This document shows, piece after piece, positions 1 through 6,538 of a DNA stretch of 10,593 nt. The stretch's first letter is position 1. Each line of letters begins with the position of its first letter. Source of the stretch: an uncultured Planctomycetia bacterium (lineage in GTDB: Bacteria > Planctomycetota > UBA1135 > GCA-002686595); the NCBI GenBank assembly GCA_938003765.1, contig CALKYE010000269.1:1-10593 (forward strand), read 5' to 3'. The position numbers were made by a program, and so were the translations under genes. The notes below the pieces were generated by a model that was given only the letters and a program-made list of their open reading frames with translations, did no database searches and was not told the DNA's origin.

Positions 1-1
1 G

Positions 2-409
2 CTCGACTTCACCTTCGTGTGCCCCACGGAGATCGCCGAGTTCGGCCGCAAGAACGCGGAGTTCGCCGATCGCGACGCGCAGGTGCTGGGCCTGTCGTGC
101 GACAGCGAGTTCGTGCACCTCGCGTGGCGCCAGCAGCATCCCGACCTCAAGGACCTGCCCTTCCCGATGCTGGCCGACCGCAAGCGCGAGCTGTGCGGCG
201 CGCTCGGCATCCTCCATCCCAGCGAGGGCATCCCGCTGCGCGCGACGTACATCGTCGATCCGCAGGGCATCATCCGCTTCGTCTCCGTGCACGACTTGGA
301 CGTCGGCCGCAACGTCGAAGAGGTGCTGCGCACGCTCGACGCGCTGCAGACCGGCGAACTGTGCCCCTGCAACTGGAAGAAGGGCGAAGAGACCTTGAAG
401 GTGGGCTGA
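2..409 (+). CDS. ahpC: AhpC-type 2-Cys peroxiredoxin, 3' part of the gene
   Basis: This is a thiol peroxidase that reduces hydrogen peroxide and organic or nitrogen peroxides in the cytoplasm. The 5' end lies outside the window: the frame is already open at base 2, and the first visible residues LDFTFVCPTE are the peroxidatic-cysteine motif (Cys codon at 20-22). The GTG inside this motif is not the start. The C-terminus reads ELCPCNWKKGEETL, with two cysteines in a C-x-C arrangement (codons 362-364 and 368-370). Established knowledge: this paired C-terminal arrangement is found in the Mycobacterium AhpC that is recycled by AhpD, whereas enterobacterial AhpC, recycled by the flavoprotein AhpF, has a single resolving cysteine there. 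The next gene is ahpD and the two overlap by one base (TGATG), so they are almost certainly co-translated. About 135 residues are visible, roughly two thirds to three quarters of the usual length. Confidence 0.95.
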   Translation, partial: LDFTFVCPTEIAEFGRKNAEFADRDAQVLGLSCDSEFVHLAWRQQHPDLKDLPFPMLADRKRELCGALGILHPSEGIPLRATYIVDPQGIIRFVSVHDLDVGRNVEEVLRTLDALQTGELCPCNWKKGEETLKVG

Positions 410-945
410 TGGAAGCGCTCCAGCAACTCGCGGCGGGCTTCCCGGAGTCCGCCAAGGACATCCGCCTGAACCTCTCGAGCGTCCTGCAGCAATCCACGCT
501 GTCCGGCGCGCAGAAGTTCGGCGTGGCGCTCGCCGTCGCGCACGCGACGCGCAACGCAGCGCTCGTCGCGGCCATCACCGCGGCGGGCGGCGCGGAGCTC
601 ACGCACGAGGTCGCTTCCGACGCGCAGGCCGCCGCGGCGCTGATGGCGATGAACAACGTCTACTACCGCTTCCGCCACATGGTCGGGAAGCCGGAGTACG
701 AGCAGCTCCCTCCGCGCCTGCGCATGCAGCGTCTCGCTGCGCCGGCCTCGAACAAGCTCGACTTCGAGTTGTTCGCGCTCGCCGTCAGCACCGTGGGCGG
801 TTGCGAGTCCTGCGTGCGCGCGCACGAGCGTGTCGTGACCGAGGGCGGGCTGAGCGCCGCGCAGGTCAACGACGCGATCCGCATCGCGGCCACGGTGAAC
901 GCGGCCGCGACTGCACTAGCGATGGCGAGCTCGGTCGCGGCGTGA
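409..945 (+). CDS. ahpD: AhpD-type alkylhydroperoxidase
   Basis: The 178-residue protein belongs to the AhpD/CMD family. It reduces the disulfide of AhpC and has weak peroxidase activity of its own, taking electrons from lipoyl partners in the systems studied. The active-site motif CESCVRAHE gives Cys132, Cys135 and His139, with Glu120 upstream. These match Glu118, Cys130, Cys133 and His137 of Mycobacterium tuberculosis AhpD. The second histidine of that proton relay (His132 there) is Ser134 here. Length fits the family, which is about 175 residues. The ATG overlaps the ahpC stop by one base and is preceded by GAAGGTGG with suitable spacing, which supports this start. The family assignment is secure; the electron donor cannot be told from this window. 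Confidence 0.93.
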   Translation: MEALQQLAAGFPESAKDIRLNLSSVLQQSTLSGAQKFGVALAVAHATRNAALVAAITAAGGAELTHEVASDAQAAAALMAMNNVYYRFRHMVGKPEYEQLPPRLRMQRLAAPASNKLDFELFALAVSTVGGCESCVRAHERVVTEGGLSAAQVNDAIRIAATVNAAATALAMASSVAA

Positions 946-1349
946 GCCGGTGAGTGGTCCATCTTCGCGGGAGCGTCTCGTCGCGCAGCGACTGGACGTT
1001 CCCGCGAACAACGTGGCCATCGCATCCTCCGCCGCAGAGCGAGGGGCCCCGGGCCGCCGAGCCTGACTCCCGCGGTCGCCACGATTCTGGGTCCGTCGCC
1101 CATCGATCGGCGAACACTCCGCGCAGCGACAGGTCGCCACGAGCGCGGGGCACGCTCAGGGGCGCTCAGCAACCGGTCGCGTCTCTGCAGAAGCGGTATC
1201 GAGTCTCATCGCGCAGTCGAACAGGTCGCGCGTCTTGTGGAGCCCCACGTCGAACGAAACGCCGGCAGCGAGACGCCAACATCGGCGGCCAGCTCGGACA
1301 TGCCACGCTTCCGAGCTCGCAGCGAACGAGCGAATCGAAGGAGCCCGCG
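946..1349. other. Gene-poor intergenic stretch between convergent units
   Basis: These 404 bases separate the plus-strand ahpCD unit from the minus-strand genes. Apart from the hairpin at 964-1008 I see no convincing gene. The open frames here have arginine-, serine- and alanine-rich translations typical of shadow frames in GC-rich DNA and show no recognisable domain. No tRNA-like cloverleaf, tandem repeat or insertion-sequence end was seen by eye. It could contain a decayed gene, but nothing recognisable remains. Confidence 0.5.
964..1008. terminator. Long hairpin downstream of ahpCD
   Basis: Arms TTCGCGGGAGCGTC (964-977) and GACGTTCCCGCGAA (995-1008) pair over 14 positions, with one G-U wobble. 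The inner sequence continues the stem: 978/994 is another wobble, 979/993 is a mismatch, and 980-984 pairs with 988-992 around a GCA loop. The result is a nearly continuous 21-position hairpin starting 19 bases after the ahpD stop. No T-run follows on either strand, so a classical intrinsic terminator is not shown. It may be a U-tract-independent terminator or a 3'-end stabiliser of the ahpCD transcript. Confidence 0.5.
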
Positions 1350-2075
1350 CTAGTCGCCTTCCCAAGTGAACGCAAGCTCGTCGGGATGTTGCGCGCACTG
1401 GAACAGATGCGCGACCCCCGCGTCGTCCCACGCGATCTCGACCAGATCGTTGGAGTCGATCTGAAAGATCGACTCCATAGGCTGACTACAGCGAGGGCAG
1501 GGAGGCCGGACCGCCGCCTGGCGCCATACTGGCCAGCCCCCGAGCTTCTCGCCCCACAGATCGGTGTCCCCCGCGAGCCAGGCGTCCATCTGCTCGTCCG
1601 TCATGCGTTCGGCGACTTCACGCGCCTTCGACTCCTCGCAATGGGGGTAGTCGTCCGCGGCCTCCCATTCGACGATGTGCTTGGGGAGCACGACGCCGGC
1701 GGTGACGGCCGTGCTAGCGCATCGGCGCGCGCCGGCGCCGCCCCTCCGCGCCAGGAGTGAGCGCGGGCCGTGATTGCCGTGGCCGCACAGGCAGTGCTCG
1801 CACTTCGGCGCTCGATGTGTGCAGAAGAACAGCTGCACCAGCCCGTCGCCGCCGAATCGCGCCGGATCCGGAAGCGTCGCTACGTCGAGTTGGAGCAGCA
1901 ACTCCATGGGCCGAGTGCAGTTCGAGCAGATCGGATGGCTCTCGCCCTCTGGAATGAAGGGAACGCCTCCGAACTTGCTCGACCACTCGGGCCCGTCCTG
2001 CCGGAGCACGAGCGGAAACCACGCGGTCCGTCGCAGCGGCGCGAACCACTCCCGAACAAGCGCGTTGATGTCCAT
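1350..2075 (-). CDS. DUF1963/YwqG-like protein with two CxxC modules
   Basis: The 241-residue protein resembles the DUF1963 (YwqG) family, whose biochemical role is not established. It contains the same module twice. Near residues 36-65 it has FGGVPF, then a Pro-Ile-CSNC-x-x-PME segment and LLQLD. Near residues 178-207 it has LGGWPV, then CPRC-x-x-PME and IFQID. Each copy is followed by a hydrophobic strand ending in cysteine (Cys85 and Cys227). Further cysteines are 92, 95 and 97. CxxC pairs suggest zinc binding; related YwqG/TSR4/PDCD2 domains also contain such modules. The ATG lies 42 bases after the acetate kinase stop without a clear Shine-Dalgarno. Third positions (CTT, GTT, TTT, GGA, ATT, CCA early in the gene) look less GC-biased than in neighbouring genes, a possible hint of acquisition. 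Family call fairly sure; function unknown. Confidence 0.78.
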   Translation of the reverse strand: MDINALVREWFAPLRRTAWFPLVLRQDGPEWSSKFGGVPFIPEGESHPICSNCTRPMELLLQLDVATLPDPARFGGDGLVQLFFCTHRAPKCEHCLCGHGNHGPRSLLARRGGAGARRCASTAVTAGVVLPKHIVEWEAADDYPHCEESKAREVAERMTDEQMDAWLAGDTDLWGEKLGGWPVWRQAAVRPPCPRCSQPMESIFQIDSNDLVEIAWDDAGVAHLFQCAQHPDELAFTWEGD

Positions 2076-2117
2076 GGTGTCGCCGTGGTGGCGCTTGCCG
2101 CTTCTCGAACAGGCCTG

Positions 2118-3353
2118 CTACTGCGCCCCGAGCAGCCGCGCCGTGTCGCGCGCTATGAGCAACTCTTCGTCGGTCGGGATGACCCAGGCCTGCAGGCGGC
2201 TGGAGTCGGTCGAGATCATGCGCGCGCAGGCGTCGGCGCATTCGGCGTTGCGCGACTCGTCGAGTTCGAGTCCGAGCGCGCCCAGGCCGCGGCAGATGCG
2301 CGAGCGGATCACGGCGGAGTTCTCGCCGATGCCGCCCGAGAACACGACCGCATCCGCGCCGCCCATCTCGGCGAAGTAGGCGCCGATGTACTTGCGCACG
2401 CGCTGGCAGAAGATGTCGATCGCCAGGCGCACGCGCCGGTCGCCGTTCTCCGCTTCTTCGGCGAGCAGCTCGCGCATGTCGCTGGTCAGGCCCGAGATGC
2501 CGAGCAGTCCCGACTGCTTGTTGAGCATGGCCTCGACCTCGACGGCGCTCAGGCCCTCCTTCTCGGCGAGCCAGGGCACGATCGACGCGTCGAGGTCGCC
2601 GGCGCGCGTGCCCATCACCAACCCCTCGAGCGGCGTGAAGCCCATCGACGTGTCGAAGGACTTCCCCTCGCGGATCGCGCAGGCCGAGCAGCCGTTGCCA
2701 AGGTGCAGCGTGATGATGTTCACGGACTCCTTGGGCGCGCCGCGCAGCTTGCGATAGCGGTAGGCGATGTAGCGGTGCGACGAGCCGTGGAAGCCGTACT
2801 TGCGCAGACCGAAGCGTCGGTAGTGCGAGTACGGAATCGCGTACAGGTAACTCGTCTCGGGCATCGAGGCGTGGAACGCGGTGTCGAACACCGCGACCTG
2901 CGGCGCGCCCGGTCCGAGCAGCTCGGTGGCCGCGCGGATGCCCTTCAAGTTGCCCGGGTTGTGGAGCGGCGCGAGCTCGACCATGTCCTCGATCGCGGCG
3001 ATCACCTCAGCGTCGATGCGCACCGACGCGCGGAAGCGCTGGCCGCCGTGCACGACGCGATGTCCGACCGCGTGGATGTCGCCCAGCGCGCGCACCGCGC
3101 CAACGCCCGACTCATCGGAGACGACCCAGGCGAGGAACTCCGACAGCGCCGCGCGGTGGTCCCGCAGCGCCTTCTCGCGGAACACGCGCGGCCCGCCCTC
3201 GCGTTGGAAGTGGATCAGCGCGTGCCCGCCGATGCGTTCGATCACGCCGCGCGCGAGCTTGACGTCGCTCTCGCGCTCGATCGAAGCGCGGTCGGTGGCG
3301 ATGAGCTGGAACTTCAGCGTCGCCGAGCCGGCGTTGAGCACCAGGACGTTCAT
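2118..3353 (-). CDS. ackA: Acetate kinase
   Basis: The enzyme interconverts acetyl phosphate and ADP with acetate and ATP in the cytoplasm. The 411-residue protein is full length for the family (about 400). It begins with the phosphate-binding motif MNVLVLNAGSATLKF, giving Asn7, Ser10, Thr12 and Lys14. Other visible active-site positions are Arg99 (GHRVVHGG), His131, Asp157 (FDTAFH), His189 (GFHGSSH), His217 (HLGNG), Arg250 (GTRAGDLD), the FSGGIGENS loop near 338-346, and the glutamates of TDEELLIARDT near 396-397. These correspond to the catalytic set known from the Methanosarcina enzyme. Its usual partner, phosphate acetyltransferase (pta), is not in this window. The gene starts 31 bases after the dienelactone hydrolase gene and may be cotranscribed with it. 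No strong Shine-Dalgarno is seen, but the N-terminus fixes the start. Confidence 0.96.
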   Translation of the reverse strand: MNVLVLNAGSATLKFQLIATDRASIERESDVKLARGVIERIGGHALIHFQREGGPRVFREKALRDHRAALSEFLAWVVSDESGVGAVRALGDIHAVGHRVVHGGQRFRASVRIDAEVIAAIEDMVELAPLHNPGNLKGIRAATELLGPGAPQVAVFDTAFHASMPETSYLYAIPYSHYRRFGLRKYGFHGSSHRYIAYRYRKLRGAPKESVNIITLHLGNGCSACAIREGKSFDTSMGFTPLEGLVMGTRAGDLDASIVPWLAEKEGLSAVEVEAMLNKQSGLLGISGLTSDMRELLAEEAENGDRRVRLAIDIFCQRVRKYIGAYFAEMGGADAVVFSGGIGENSAVIRSRICRGLGALGLELDESRNAECADACARMISTDSSRLQAWVIPTDEELLIARDTARLLGAQ

Positions 3354-3384
3354 GCGCGCGGCGCCAACCAGTTTCGGTTCACGT

Positions 3385-4203
3385 TCAGCGGCCAGCGGAA
3401 CGTCCGAAGGCCTCGGCGAAGGCAGACTTCATGTGCTCCCAACTGCGCCGGTCAGCGGCCGCGTTGTACGCAACACCGGGCACGCCGAACTTGTCTGCGT
3501 TCGGATTGGTGAAGGCGTGCACGGCGCCCGAGTAGCTCAGGAACTGGTAGTCGAGCTTCGCCGCCTTCATCTGCGCGTGGAAGTTCACGAGCTCCTCCGC
3601 GGTCACGAAGGCGTCGTCCTGACCGTGACAGATGGTCACCACCGCTTTGATCTTCGCGTTGTCCTCCGCATGGCCCATCGCGGTGAGCTTGCCGGCGTGG
3701 AACGCGACGACGGACTTGAGCTCCGCGCCCGTGCGCGCGAGTTCGAGCGCGATCGTCCCGCCCATGCAGTAGCCGATCGCCGCCACGCGCGTCTCGTCGA
3801 CCTGCGGCTGGCTCGTCAGCAACGCATAGCCCGCCTGCGCTCGGCCGCGCGCGAGTTCCGGCGCGCCGTACAGCTCGCCCGCCCACTTCGACGCCTGACC
3901 GGCGTCCGTCGTGAGCTTGCCCTTGCCGTACACGTCGATCGCGAGCGCCACGTAGCCCAGCTCGGCGAGCTGCTTCGCGCGCCCGCGAGAGTACTCGTTG
4001 TTGCCCCACCACTCGGGACAGACGATCACGCCCGGCTGCGGAGTCTTCTCCGTCGCGACGGCGTCATCCCAGGCGAGCAGGCCTTCGAGCACGACGTCGC
4101 CGTGCTTGTACTCGAGCACCTGCGTCTTCACTTCGGCCACGGCGGGCAGGACTGCGGCGCACACCGCGAACAGGGACGAGAGGAGGGTTCGGAGTTGGCG
4201 CAT
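3385..4203 (-). CDS. Exported dienelactone hydrolase family protein
   Basis: This is an alpha/beta hydrolase of the dienelactone hydrolase family, 272 residues with the chosen ATG. That start gives a clean Sec signal peptide: Arg2/Arg5, a hydrophobic stretch at about 7-20, and AVA before Glu24. The frame stays open further upstream, but a longer start would bury this signal. The triad is visible: nucleophile Cys146 in GYCMGG, Asp196 or Asp197 in GQDDAF, and His229 in AVHAF. Glu64 in CPEWWG matches the glutamate that activates the cysteine in the classic enzyme. Known members hydrolyse lactones or other esters; the substrate here is unknown. An exported location is unusual compared with the cytoplasmic chlorocatechol-pathway enzyme, and no aromatic degradation genes are nearby. 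The family call is firm and the substrate open. Confidence 0.92.
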   Translation of the reverse strand: MRQLRTLLSSLFAVCAAVLPAVAEVKTQVLEYKHGDVVLEGLLAWDDAVATEKTPQPGVIVCPEWWGNNEYSRGRAKQLAELGYVALAIDVYGKGKLTTDAGQASKWAGELYGAPELARGRAQAGYALLTSQPQVDETRVAAIGYCMGGTIALELARTGAELKSVVAFHAGKLTAMGHAEDNAKIKAVVTICHGQDDAFVTAEELVNFHAQMKAAKLDYQFLSYSGAVHAFTNPNADKFGVPGVAYNAAADRRSWEHMKSAFAEAFGRSAGR

Positions 4204-4236
4204 GGTCGGAGTCGATGGGTTCGAGGTTGGCTCGCG

Positions 4237-4242
4237 AGTGTA
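4237..4242 (-). promoter_or_regulatory. Possible -10 element upstream of the exported hydrolase
   Basis: Read on the minus strand, TACACT lies 33 bases before the ATG, in the 115-base gap after the sigma factor gene. It sits between two copies of CGCGAG. I see no good -35 hexamer at 16-18 bases, so this is weak support only. Confidence 0.2.
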
Positions 4243-4318
4243 GCTCGCGCCCCTGTCGCCCCCATCGAACGCTCGCACCGATTGCAGCGCCGACCGCGCG
4301 CACGCACTCACGAGCGCG

Positions 4319-4879
4319 TCACGCGCCACACGAGCCGCAGTCGCTCGCGAGCGCCCCGGCGCCTGAACGACAGCGCGCGTCGCCGCTCGGCTGACCGCGT
4401 CGATCGAGCTCGACGTCGCAGCGCTCGAGCAGTGCGCGCCGCAGTCGCAGGCGCGCGCGCTGCACGCGCGACTTGAGTCCGGAGATCGACAGCCCCAGCT
4501 CGCGCGCGAGCTCGACCTGGCGTTCGCCGCGCACGTCGACGCGCTCGAGAAGCGCTCGGTCGGAAGCCTCGAGTCGGTTCATCAACGGCGCGAGGCAGCG
4601 CGCAACGTCCGGCGGCGCGTGCTCGCGCGAGTCGTCGGCGACCGCGTCTTCGCTCAGCTCGCGACCCGCTCGCGCGCGCGAGCGGTGATGGTCCGCGACC
4701 GCTCGCCGCGCTGTGGCCGCAAGCCAGGCGTGCGGCGAGGCGATCGGCGCGCGCTCTCCGCTCGAAACCAGGCGCAGCGCGACTTCCTGCACGACGTCGT
4801 CGACGTCCGCAGACGAGCGCACGCGCCTGCGAACCATCGTCCGCAAGCGCGCGAGGAGCTCGGGCTCGAGTTGGGCCAC
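4319..4879 (-). CDS. ECF (SigZ-like) RNA polymerase sigma factor with cysteine-containing tail
   Basis: This is a group 4 sigma factor that would direct RNA polymerase to a small regulon. With the GTG start it has 186 residues. Region 2 spans about 8-65, including DVDDVVQEVALRL at 26-38 and the HAWLAATARR segment. Region 4 spans about 100-150, with the helix-turn-helix QVELARELGLSISGLKSR and a basic recognition end. After region 4 comes a tail beginning CDVELDRRGQ, which resembles the tail of SigZ-type factors, followed by Cys170 and a terminal CGSC (Cys181, Cys184). Together with Cys154 this gives four tail cysteines. The gene starts 11 bases after the stop of the exported Cys-rich protein, and no anti-sigma gene is adjacent. 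The start is uncertain: an in-frame GTG also lies about 18 codons upstream, inside the preceding gene. The sigma identity is strong; direct metal or redox sensing by the tail is inference, by analogy with CorE-type (ECF44) factors. Confidence 0.87.
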   Translation of the reverse strand: MAQLEPELLARLRTMVRRRVRSSADVDDVVQEVALRLVSSGERAPIASPHAWLAATARRAVADHHRSRARAGRELSEDAVADDSREHAPPDVARCLAPLMNRLEASDRALLERVDVRGERQVELARELGLSISGLKSRVQRARLRLRRALLERCDVELDRRGQPSGDARCRSGAGALASDCGSCGA

Positions 4880-4890
4880 GGGGCCTGACT

Positions 4891-5100
4891 CTAGCTGCCC
4901 GAGGGACGCGGCGCGGGCGCGCAGCACGCGGTCGAACTCGCGGCCGGTGCGGCGCAGCAGTCGCCGCCGTCGCAGCAGCCGGGCTCGCAACACGCCGTAG
5001 CGGCCTGGTTCGGTCGCTGAGCGGCGCCGGCGGGGATCTGCGGCGTAGCACATGCGCCGGCGACACACAGCACGACCGTGGGGGCAAGGTAAGTACGCAT
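4891..5100 (-). CDS. Small exported or lipoprotein-like protein with four Cys-Cys pairs
   Basis: The 69-residue protein is not a family I recognise. Its N-terminus looks like an export signal: Arg2, then a hydrophobic run at about 4-16 (LAPTVVLCVAGA). Cys17 after GA is a weak lipobox candidate, and signal peptidase I cleavage near 16-25 is the alternative. The rest is Ala/Pro-rich with Cys-Cys pairs at 37-38, 42-43, 48-49 and 59-60. A perfect AAAGGAG seven bases before the ATG decides the start and is the best ribosome binding site in the window. The stop lies 11 bases before the sigma factor gene, so the two form one unit. Paired cysteines suggest soft-metal binding (copper, zinc or cadmium) or surface redox chemistry, but no function has been shown. 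That it is a real gene rests on the Shine-Dalgarno, the signal and the cysteine pattern. Confidence 0.72.
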   Translation of the reverse strand: MRTYLAPTVVLCVAGACATPQIPAGAAQRPNQAATACCEPGCCDGGDCCAAPAASSTACCAPAPRPSGS

Positions 5101-5107
5101 CGATTCG

Positions 5108-5114
5108 CTCCTTT
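5108..5114 (-). promoter_or_regulatory. Strong ribosome binding site of the Cys-rich protein gene
   Basis: The minus strand reads AAAGGAG, then seven bases, then ATG. This match to the 16S rRNA tail selects the ATG at 5100 over the longer open frame upstream, and it implies high translation initiation for this small protein. Confidence 0.8.
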
Positions 5115-5166
5115 GAGGGTTCTCGTGGCGCGCGACAGGCCCCAGCGGCTCGTCGCGCTGGGCTCC

Positions 5167-5194
5167 TCGACGGTCGGCGCCAAACAAGGACGCA
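5167..5194 (-). promoter_or_regulatory. Candidate ECF-type promoter of the Cys-rich protein and sigma factor unit
   Basis: The minus strand reads TGCGTC, then 16 bases, then CGTCGA, ending 66 bases before the ATG of the Cys-rich gene. CGTC is a common -10 core of ECF-dependent promoters and 16 bases is a usual spacer, so autoregulation by the sigma factor is possible. An AT-rich patch (about 5202-5215) lies just upstream and stands out in this GC-rich region. This is inference from motif resemblance alone. Confidence 0.25.
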
Positions 5195-5256
5195 CCCGCG
5201 GATCAGAAAATCGAACGCGCGGGCCACGTGCGGACGCTGAGGCCTTCAAACGCGCA

Positions 5257-5292
5257 CCGCCCGACCCACCGGCGGCGCGGCGGGACGGGCGG
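5257..5292. terminator. GC-rich hairpin after the mutase operon
   Basis: Arms CCGCCCGACCC (5257-5267) and GGGACGGGCGG (5282-5292) pair over 11 positions, with one central mismatch and a 14-base loop. On the minus strand it lies about 30 bases after the stop of the second acyl-CoA dehydrogenase and is followed by TGCGCGTTTG, so there is only a token T-run. It is a plausible end for the acyl-CoA mutase transcript. Confidence 0.4.
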
Positions 5293-5322
5293 CGATTGCG
5301 AATGAACCGGACGGCTCGGCGA

Positions 5323-6483
5323 TTACTTGAGGATGTTGCGCGCGATGATCAAGCGCTGCACTTCGCTCGTGCCCTCGCCGATCACGCACAGCTTGGCGTC
5401 GCGCCACATGCGTTCGACCGGGTACTCGCGGCTGTAGCCCATGCCGCCGTAGATCTGGATCGCGTCGTAGGAGACGCGCATCGAGCACTCCGATGCCATG
5501 AGCTTGGCCATGGCCGCTTCCTTCGAGTACGGCAGGCCGAGGTCCTTGAGGCGCGCGGCGTGGTAGACGAGGTGGCGCGAGGCTTCGATGTCGAGCGCCA
5601 TGTTCGCGAGCTTGAACTGCACCGCTTGCAGATCGGCGAGCGTGCCGTTGAAGGCCTCGCGCTCCTTGGCGTACTTGAGCGCGCACTCGTAGGCGCCCTC
5701 GGCGATGCCGAGTGACAGCGCGCCGATCGAGATGCGCCCGCCGTCGAGCGTCTTCATGAAGGTCTTGAAGCCTTCGCCCGTCGGCCCGAGCAGGTGGTCC
5801 TTGGGAATGCGCGCGTCCTGGAACACCAGGCTCGCCCAGTCGGAGCCGCGCATGCCGAGCTTGGTCTCGCCCGGCTCGATGTGGAAGCCGTCGATGCCCG
5901 CCGGCACGACGAAGGCGCTGATGCCCTTCGCGCCGATGCCCGGCGTCGTGACCGCGGTCACGATGAAGCTGCCGGCGTAGTTCGCGTTCGTGCAGAAGCA
6001 CTTGCGGCCGTTGAGGCGCCACGTCGAGCCTTCGTCGACCGCGGTGGTCTGCGTGCCGCCCGAATCCGAGCCCGCGCCGGGTTCAGTCAGTCCGTACGCG
6101 CCCATGTACTCGCCCGCGATCAGCTTGGGCACGTACATCGGACGCAGGTGATCGCCGAAGGCGTAGATCGGCCAGGTGCCGAGCGAAACGTGCGCCGCGA
6201 GCGTGAGGCCGGTCGAGCCGCACACCTTGGCGATCTCTTCGACGGCGAGGCAGTAGGACAGCGTGTCGCCGCCCGAGCCGCCGACGTCTTCGCTGAAGGG
6301 AATGCCGGGCAGGCCCAACTCGACCATCTTCTTCCAGGTCTCGACCGGGAAGCGGTGGTGCTCGTCGATCTCGTGCGCGAGCGGCGCGACCTCGGTGCGC
6401 GCGAACTCGCGCACCATGTCGCGGATCATGAGCTGCTGCTCGGTCAGGTCGAGTCCGTGCTTGACGTCGGGGAGCGTGATCAT
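5323..6483 (-). CDS. Acyl-CoA dehydrogenase, short-chain type
   Basis: This FAD enzyme introduces the alpha,beta double bond into an acyl-CoA and passes electrons to electron-transfer flavoprotein. The 386-residue protein is full length. The N-terminal helical domain starts at about residue 12 (LTEQQLMIRDMVREFA). The flavin-binding beta domain has YGLTEPGAGSDSG at 130-142. The C-terminal domain has IYGGMGYSREYPVER from about 344, and EGTSEVQRL, whose first glutamate, Glu370, is the catalytic base position in butyryl- and medium-chain enzymes. The gene closes the mutase operon, 55 bases after the helix-turn-helix gene. If the mutase makes butyryl-CoA, a butyryl-CoA or isobutyryl-CoA substrate would fit; this is inference. 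The start is the first available start codon in the frame but lacks a clear Shine-Dalgarno. Confidence 0.95.
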   Translation of the reverse strand: MITLPDVKHGLDLTEQQLMIRDMVREFARTEVAPLAHEIDEHHRFPVETWKKMVELGLPGIPFSEDVGGSGGDTLSYCLAVEEIAKVCGSTGLTLAAHVSLGTWPIYAFGDHLRPMYVPKLIAGEYMGAYGLTEPGAGSDSGGTQTTAVDEGSTWRLNGRKCFCTNANYAGSFIVTAVTTPGIGAKGISAFVVPAGIDGFHIEPGETKLGMRGSDWASLVFQDARIPKDHLLGPTGEGFKTFMKTLDGGRISIGALSLGIAEGAYECALKYAKEREAFNGTLADLQAVQFKLANMALDIEASRHLVYHAARLKDLGLPYSKEAAMAKLMASECSMRVSYDAIQIYGGMGYSREYPVERMWRDAKLCVIGEGTSEVQRLIIARNILK

Positions 6484-6538
6484 TGCGTTGAGCGTCGTGA
6501 GGTAGCGGTAGTCGTCGGTGTCTTCGTCAAGCGTCGAA

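Noticed and set aside
1206..1301. 31-residue minus-strand frame with a faint helix-turn-helix look (MSELAADVGVSLPAF)
   Set aside because: It is too short, ends abruptly, lacks a Shine-Dalgarno, and no continuation was found in neighbouring frames to support a decayed gene.
954..1760. Long plus-strand open frame after ahpD
   Set aside because: It runs antisense through the DUF1963-like gene, and its translation is Arg-, Ser- and Pro-rich with no domain; it is a shadow frame in GC-rich DNA.
1770..3512. 580-residue plus-strand open frame
   Set aside because: It lies antisense to acetate kinase, whose full catalytic residue set is visible on the minus strand.
4204..4318. Terminator or second small gene between the sigma factor and the exported hydrolase
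   Set aside because: Only short CGCGAG repeats and a weak -10-like hexamer were seen; there is no convincing stem with a T-run and no coding frame.
4308..5249. 313-residue minus-strand frame overlapping the sigma factor
   Set aside because: It is Arg- and Ala-rich noise in another frame; the sigma factor frame has clear region 2 and region 4 motifs.
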